DNA of 7,774 nt, from assembly GCA_945861235.1 (NCBI GenBank), contig CAMATV010000146.1:1-7774 (forward strand). Direction: 5' to 3'. The notes beneath the pieces were generated by a model. The model saw nothing but the letters and a program-made list of their open reading frames with translations, was not told where the DNA came from and searched no databases. Shown here piece after piece: positions 5,264-7,774 of this stretch. A program made the translations under genes and the position numbers. Source of the DNA: Opitutus sp. GAS368. GTDB lineage: Bacteria; Verrucomicrobiota; Verrucomicrobiia; Opitutales; Opitutaceae. Position 1 is the first letter of the stretch. Every line of letters starts with the position of its first letter.

Positions 5264-6250
5264 TCAGCTTTGCTCCGGCGTTTTCGGTGCAATCGCGGGA
5301 CCCGACCCAGCGTCTGCGATCGCCGCGGACACCGGGGCTTCTTCAATCACCGCTGGTGCGGTTTCAGCCGCGACCTCCGCGACGACTTCTGGCGCAGTCT
5401 CGACCAGCCTCACCGCACCCGGCCCCTCCAACGGCAACTCCTCGTCCGATAGGCCCATATCCGTATCCGTCGGCTTGTGGGCCGAGGAAGAATTCTTGAG
5501 CCACTCATCAATCTGCCGCGACGACAGCACGTCCGAGGCCGGCATTTCATCCAGCGCCTTGATGCCGATGAACTCGAGAAACTGATCCGTCGTCCCGTAT
5601 TGAAGCGGCCGGCCCGGCGTATCCGCCCGCCCCGTGATATAGACCAGCTCACGTTCGAGGAGCTTGTTAATACCCGCTTCTGCCGACACGCCGCGAATAT
5701 TCTCGATTTCACTCCGCGTCACCGGTTGCCGATACGCCACCACCGCCAAGGTCTCGATGGCCGACTGGCTCAATTTCACCGGCGGGGGCTCCTGGCGCAA
5801 AATCCTCAGCCAACGCCCAAAACGCGGATGCGTCATCAACCGGTAACCGGAGCTACCTTCAACCAACACCAGACCTTCGTCCGCCGCTCGCAATTCCGCC
5901 GAAATCTGATCCATCGCTTCGCGAATTTGTGTCGCCGTCACCAACGACGGTACCTCCGAGTAAAGCTCCGGATCTTTTTCAACTGATGCCTCGACCGCCA
6001 CCTCGAGGACCTCCGTCAGGGGAGCGCCTGAAATTCCCGCCACCCCATCCGCACCGGCTTCCGGACGATCACCCGACGTCGCGCTGGCGTCCGCCGCTGC
6101 CGCCGGGGCCTCGCCCGCCGCTGGCGCCATCGGCAGTGCCGTCGCTTGGTCGTGAAAGCGCGTAAAAGCCGCCTGCACGTCCTTGATCGACAGCGGTTGG
6201 TTGGTCGAAAGCAGCAATGCCTTCAGCACTTTTTTCAGATTGAACGCCAT
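5264..6250 (-). CDS. scpB: Segregation and condensation protein B, with low-complexity insertion and tail
   Basis: ScpB is the winged-helix (kite) subunit that dimerises and, with ScpA, regulates the SMC condensin in chromosome segregation. Family motifs are unmistakable: AIETLAVVAYRQPVTR (164-179) with SEIENIRGV after it, ITGRADTPGRPLQYGTT (205-221) and FLEFIGIKALDEMP (224-237). The first winged helix begins at MAFNLKKVLKALLLSTNQPL (1-20), is interrupted after about residue 36 by roughly 60 Ala/Pro/Glu-rich residues (37-100), and resumes with TATQIREAMDQIS (105-117). After about residue 250 comes an acidic Ala/Val/Glu tail to residue 328. Ordinary ScpB has about 180-230 residues, so this one is long. 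The frame is open up to 6406, but the family N-terminus fits ATG 6250. No Shine-Dalgarno sequence precedes it. It is the first gene of a unit with pheA; scpA is not in the window. Confidence 0.94.
   Translation of the reverse strand: MAFNLKKVLKALLLSTNQPLSIKDVQAAFTRFHDQATALPMAPAAGEAPAAAADASATSGDRPEAGADGVAGISGAPLTEVLEVAVEASVEKDPELYSEVPSLVTATQIREAMDQISAELRAADEGLVLVEGSSGYRLMTHPRFGRWLRILRQEPPPVKLSQSAIETLAVVAYRQPVTRSEIENIRGVSAEAGINKLLERELVYITGRADTPGRPLQYGTTDQFLEFIGIKALDEMPASDVLSSRQIDEWLKNSSSAHKPTDTDMGLSDEELPLEGPGAVRLVETAPEVVAEVAAETAPAVIEEAPVSAAIADAGSGPAIAPKTPEQS
5273..5276 (-). promoter_or_regulatory. Ribosome binding site of pheA (GGAG), inside the scpB end
   Basis: On the minus strand GGAG lies ten bases before the pheA ATG, within the last codons of scpB. 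It supports ATG 5262 over the longer upstream reading. With the TGA-C-ATG junction it means pheA can be initiated by terminating ribosomes or afresh. Confidence 0.7.
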
Positions 6251-6270
6251 GCAGGTAAAGTCCCACGAGT

Positions 6271-6287
6271 GAATGCGGCGCGCATTC
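6271..6287. promoter_or_regulatory. Inverted repeat GAATGC-N5-GCATTC before scpB
   Basis: This is a perfect six-base-pair dyad with a five-base spacer (GGCGC), centred about 29 bases upstream of the scpB ATG. It could be an operator for a dimeric regulator or a hairpin in the 5' untranslated region of scpB. Its position close to the start makes either plausible, and nothing identifies a regulator. Confidence 0.4.
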
Positions 6288-6332
6288 CCCCACGCAACCA
6301 CGAAAACGAATCGCCTCCGCCTCCAAACGGAG

Positions 6333-6421
6333 GGGCGCTTTCCCCAGCGCCCGCAGGGAAACCCGCCCCCTCCACTCACCCCCTGCGCCCTATCCCCAGG
6401 ACGCATCCCCCGAAACGTCCT
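6333..6421 (+). other. Three successive potential stem-loops in the ilvD leader
   Basis: Stem 1 is GGGCGCT (6333-6339) with AGCGCCC (6346-6352), a perfect seven-base-pair stem around TTCCCC. Stem 2 is CGCAGGG (6352-6358) with CCCTGCG (6381-6387), also perfect, around a 22-base loop; it shares base 6352 with stem 1. Stem 3 is AGGACG (6398-6403) with CGTCCT (6416-6421) around a 12-base loop. None has a U-tract. Together they could form a structured 5' untranslated region of ilvD. I recognise no known riboswitch class, and GC-rich DNA gives such stems by chance more often than average DNA. Confidence 0.4.
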
Positions 6422-6432
6422 TGCCCCCTCGC

Positions 6433-6522
6433 CTCCTAACTCTCAGCTCTCAACGCTCAACGCTCAGCTCCAGCTCTCCGCCCCCACCTCTCAACGCTCA
6501 TCCCTCAACACTCAACTTTCCG
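6433..6522 (+). repeat. Degenerate heptamer tandem array, about 13 units (consensus CNCTCAA)
   Basis: The stretch can be cut into 13 consecutive units, all seven bases except one of six: CTCCTAA, CTCTCAG, CTCTCAA, CGCTCAA, CGCTCAG, CTCCAG, CTCTCCG, CCCCCAC, CTCTCAA, CGCTCAT, CCCTCAA, CACTCAA, CTTTCCG. It then reads CTCCC directly into the ilvD ATG. A seven-base period is not a codon period, which argues that it is non-coding. The plus strand is almost free of G, so the RNA would be unstructured. The unit length recalls the short tandemly repeated heptanucleotides of cyanobacteria, but the sequence differs. Its function is unknown. Confidence 0.75.
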
Positions 6523-6527
6523 CTCCC

Positions 6528-7774
6528 ATGTGCCAAACCGCCCACTCCCTTCGCCCGCACTCCGCCGTCGTCGTCGACGGCCATGACCGCGCCCCCGCCC
6601 GCTCCATGCTGCGCGCCGTCGGCTTCACCGACGAAGATTTCAAAAAACCCCAGATCGCCGTCGCCTCGTCCGCCAGCAACATGACGCCTTGCAACGTTCA
6701 CCTCGGCGAACTCAGCGAGCACGCGCAAAAGGGCATCAACGCCGCCGGCGGCAAGGCCGTTTATTTCAATACGATCACCGTCACCGACGGCATCAGCATG
6801 GGCACGCAGGGTATGCGTTACTCCCTCGTCTCCCGCGACGTCATCGCCGACTCCATCGAGACCGCCGTCGCCGCCGAAGGTTTTGACGGCCTCGTCGCCA
6901 TCGGGGGCTGCGACAAAAACATGCCCGGTTGCATGATGGCCATCGCCCGCCTCAACCGCCCCGCCGTCTTCATCTACGGCGGCAGCATTCTCCCCGGTTT
7001 CGCCGCCGCCGACTGCGACAAACAAAAGCCCCTCGACATCGTCTCCGTCTTCGAGGCCGTCGGCAAACACGCCAAGGGCGAGCTCACCGACGCCGGCCTC
7101 CGCGACGTCGAGGCCACCGCCATCCCCGGCCCCGGCTCCTGCGGCGGCATGTATACCGCCAACACCATGGCCACCGCCATCGAGGCCCTCGGCATGAGCC
7201 TGCCCAACAGCAGCGCCCAACTCGCCGTCGGCAAAGAAAAACGCGACGACTGCGAGCGCGCCGGCGCCGCCGTCATGGGTATGCTGAAAAAAGGCATCAA
7301 GCCCCGCGATATTCTCACGCGTAAAGCCTTCGAAAATTCCATCACCGTCTGCCTCGCGCTCGGCGGCTCGACCAATCTCATTCTCCACCTCCTCGCCATC
7401 GCCCACTCCGCCGAGGTCCCGCTCACCCTCGAAGACTTTAAGACCATCGGCGACCGCGTCCCCCTCCTCGCCGACGTGAAACCATTCGGCAAATACGGCA
7501 TGGCCCACCTCATCCGCATCGGCGGCATCCGCCCGATGATGAAAATTCTCCTCGACCGCGGACTGCTCCACGGCGAGTGCCTCACCGTCACCGGCGAGAC
7601 CATCGCCGAATCCCTCAAGGATGTGCAGCCCTACCCGTCCTACCCCGACCAGCAGGACGTTATCCGCCCTTGGGACAAACCGATCAAGGCCGATACCCAC
7701 CTCCGCGTCCTCCACGGCAACCTCGCCCCCGGCGGCGCCGTCGGCAAAATCACCGGTAAGGAAGGCCTCTACTT
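6528..7774 (+). CDS. ilvD: Dihydroxy-acid dehydratase, C-terminal part missing
   Basis: IlvD dehydrates 2,3-dihydroxy-isovalerate and 2,3-dihydroxy-3-methylvalerate to the keto acids that give valine, leucine and isoleucine. The frame runs off the right edge after 415 of the usual roughly 560 residues. Motifs in order are RSMLRAVGF (25-33), NMTPCNVHL (51-59), FNTITVTDGISMGTQGMRYSL (80-100), GGCDKNMPGC (126-135), YGGSILPG (150-157), GPGSCGGMYTANTMA (201-215), KPRDILTRKAFEN (258-270) and LALGGSTN (276-283). C55, C128 and C205 match the three [2Fe-2S] ligands of the family, and K129 the carbamylated Mg-binding lysine. The enzyme should be oxygen-sensitive to some degree and cytoplasmic. ATG 6528 is chosen because family homology begins about ten residues after it. 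An in-frame ATG at 6273 would add 85 unrelated residues. No Shine-Dalgarno sequence precedes 6528; the heptamer array occupies that place. Confidence 0.95.
   Translation, partial: MCQTAHSLRPHSAVVVDGHDRAPARSMLRAVGFTDEDFKKPQIAVASSASNMTPCNVHLGELSEHAQKGINAAGGKAVYFNTITVTDGISMGTQGMRYSLVSRDVIADSIETAVAAEGFDGLVAIGGCDKNMPGCMMAIARLNRPAVFIYGGSILPGFAAADCDKQKPLDIVSVFEAVGKHAKGELTDAGLRDVEATAIPGPGSCGGMYTANTMATAIEALGMSLPNSSAQLAVGKEKRDDCERAGAAVMGMLKKGIKPRDILTRKAFENSITVCLALGGSTNLILHLLAIAHSAEVPLTLEDFKTIGDRVPLLADVKPFGKYGMAHLIRIGGIRPMMKILLDRGLLHGECLTVTGETIAESLKDVQPYPSYPDQQDVIRPWDKPIKADTHLRVLHGNLAPGGAVGKITGKEGLY

Larger units (their letters stand above)
6251..6527. promoter_or_regulatory. Divergent intergenic region between scpB-pheA and ilvD
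   Basis: These 277 bases must hold the promoters of both the minus-strand scpB-pheA unit and plus-strand ilvD, but I cannot assign clear -35/-10 pairs for either. From left to right they hold an inverted repeat in the scpB leader (6271-6287), three successive potential stem-loops (6333-6421) and a heptamer array (6433-6522). The ilvD frame is open back to an ATG at 6273, so the right half could be read as coding, but its predicted sequence is Pro/Ser/Gln-rich and unrelated to IlvD. I see no T-box features and no leader peptide rich in Ile, Leu or Val codons. Confidence 0.5.

Noticed and set aside
5263..5346. Upstream extension of pheA
   Set aside because: It overlaps scpB coding sequence, lacks mutase homology, and the ATG at 5262 has a good ribosome binding site.
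5477..5986. 169-codon plus-strand frame across scpB
   Set aside because: Arg/His-rich antisense shadow of a well-identified gene.
6251..6406. Upstream extension of scpB
   Set aside because: The extra residues are Arg/Gly-rich with no ScpB similarity; the canonical N-terminus starts at ATG 6250.
6440..6522. CRISPR array
   Set aside because: Units are seven bases and contiguous with no spacers, so this is a tandem repeat and not a CRISPR array.
6251..6527. T-box or peptide-attenuator control of ilvD
   Set aside because: No T-box sequence, no leader peptide with runs of Ile/Leu/Val codons (the only tiny frame, 6249-6272, lacks them), and no terminator with a T-tract before the gene.
6498..7715. 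405-codon open frame on the minus strand across ilvD
   Set aside because: The predicted protein is monotonous Gly/Ala/Asp/Val with no family motif, while the plus strand encodes an unmistakable IlvD.

Overview
The window looks like ordinary chromosomal DNA from a high-GC bacterium. I infer Verrucomicrobiota, probably near Opitutaceae. The basis is the style of the ScpB, PheA and IlvD proteins, the strong preference for C/G-ending codons, the frequent lack of Shine-Dalgarno sequences, and an Ala/Pro-rich small membrane protein. This placement rests on recognition, not on a search. I see no mobile element, CRISPR array, tRNA or rRNA.

Layout, left to right. (1) 1-408: the C-terminal part of a GT9 (heptosyltransferase-type) glycosyltransferase, cut by the window edge. 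(2) 545-2880: a 12-helix MFS transporter and a PfkB/ribokinase-family sugar kinase, overlapping by four bases (ATGA). This is probably a two-gene uptake-and-phosphorylation unit of unknown substrate. (3) 2958-3533: the ribosomal pair rplU (L21) and rpmA (L27), closed by a textbook intrinsic terminator at 3598-3625. (4) 3672-4070: a small unrecognised protein with an N-terminal amphipathic helix, a Pro/Ala linker and one C-terminal membrane helix. (5) 4071-4182: a convergent gap with two GC-rich palindromes, one REP-like. (6) 4183-6250, minus strand: scpB followed after a single base by pheA (chorismate mutase-prephenate dehydratase with ACT domain). (7) 6251-6527: a divergent intergenic region with an inverted repeat in front of scpB, three successive potential stem-loops, and a striking degenerate heptamer array that ends five bases before ilvD. 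(8) 6528 to the right edge: ilvD (dihydroxy-acid dehydratase), missing its C-terminal part.

The recognisable genes are housekeeping: translation (L21, L27), chromosome segregation (ScpB), phenylalanine synthesis (PheA), branched-chain amino-acid synthesis (IlvD) and cell-envelope glycosylation (GT9). The less explained parts are the transporter-kinase pair, the small tail-anchored-like protein, the low-complexity insertion inside the N-terminal domain of ScpB, and the non-coding architecture in front of ilvD. I found no convincing new multi-gene system. The heptamer array with its structured leader is the observation I would check first.
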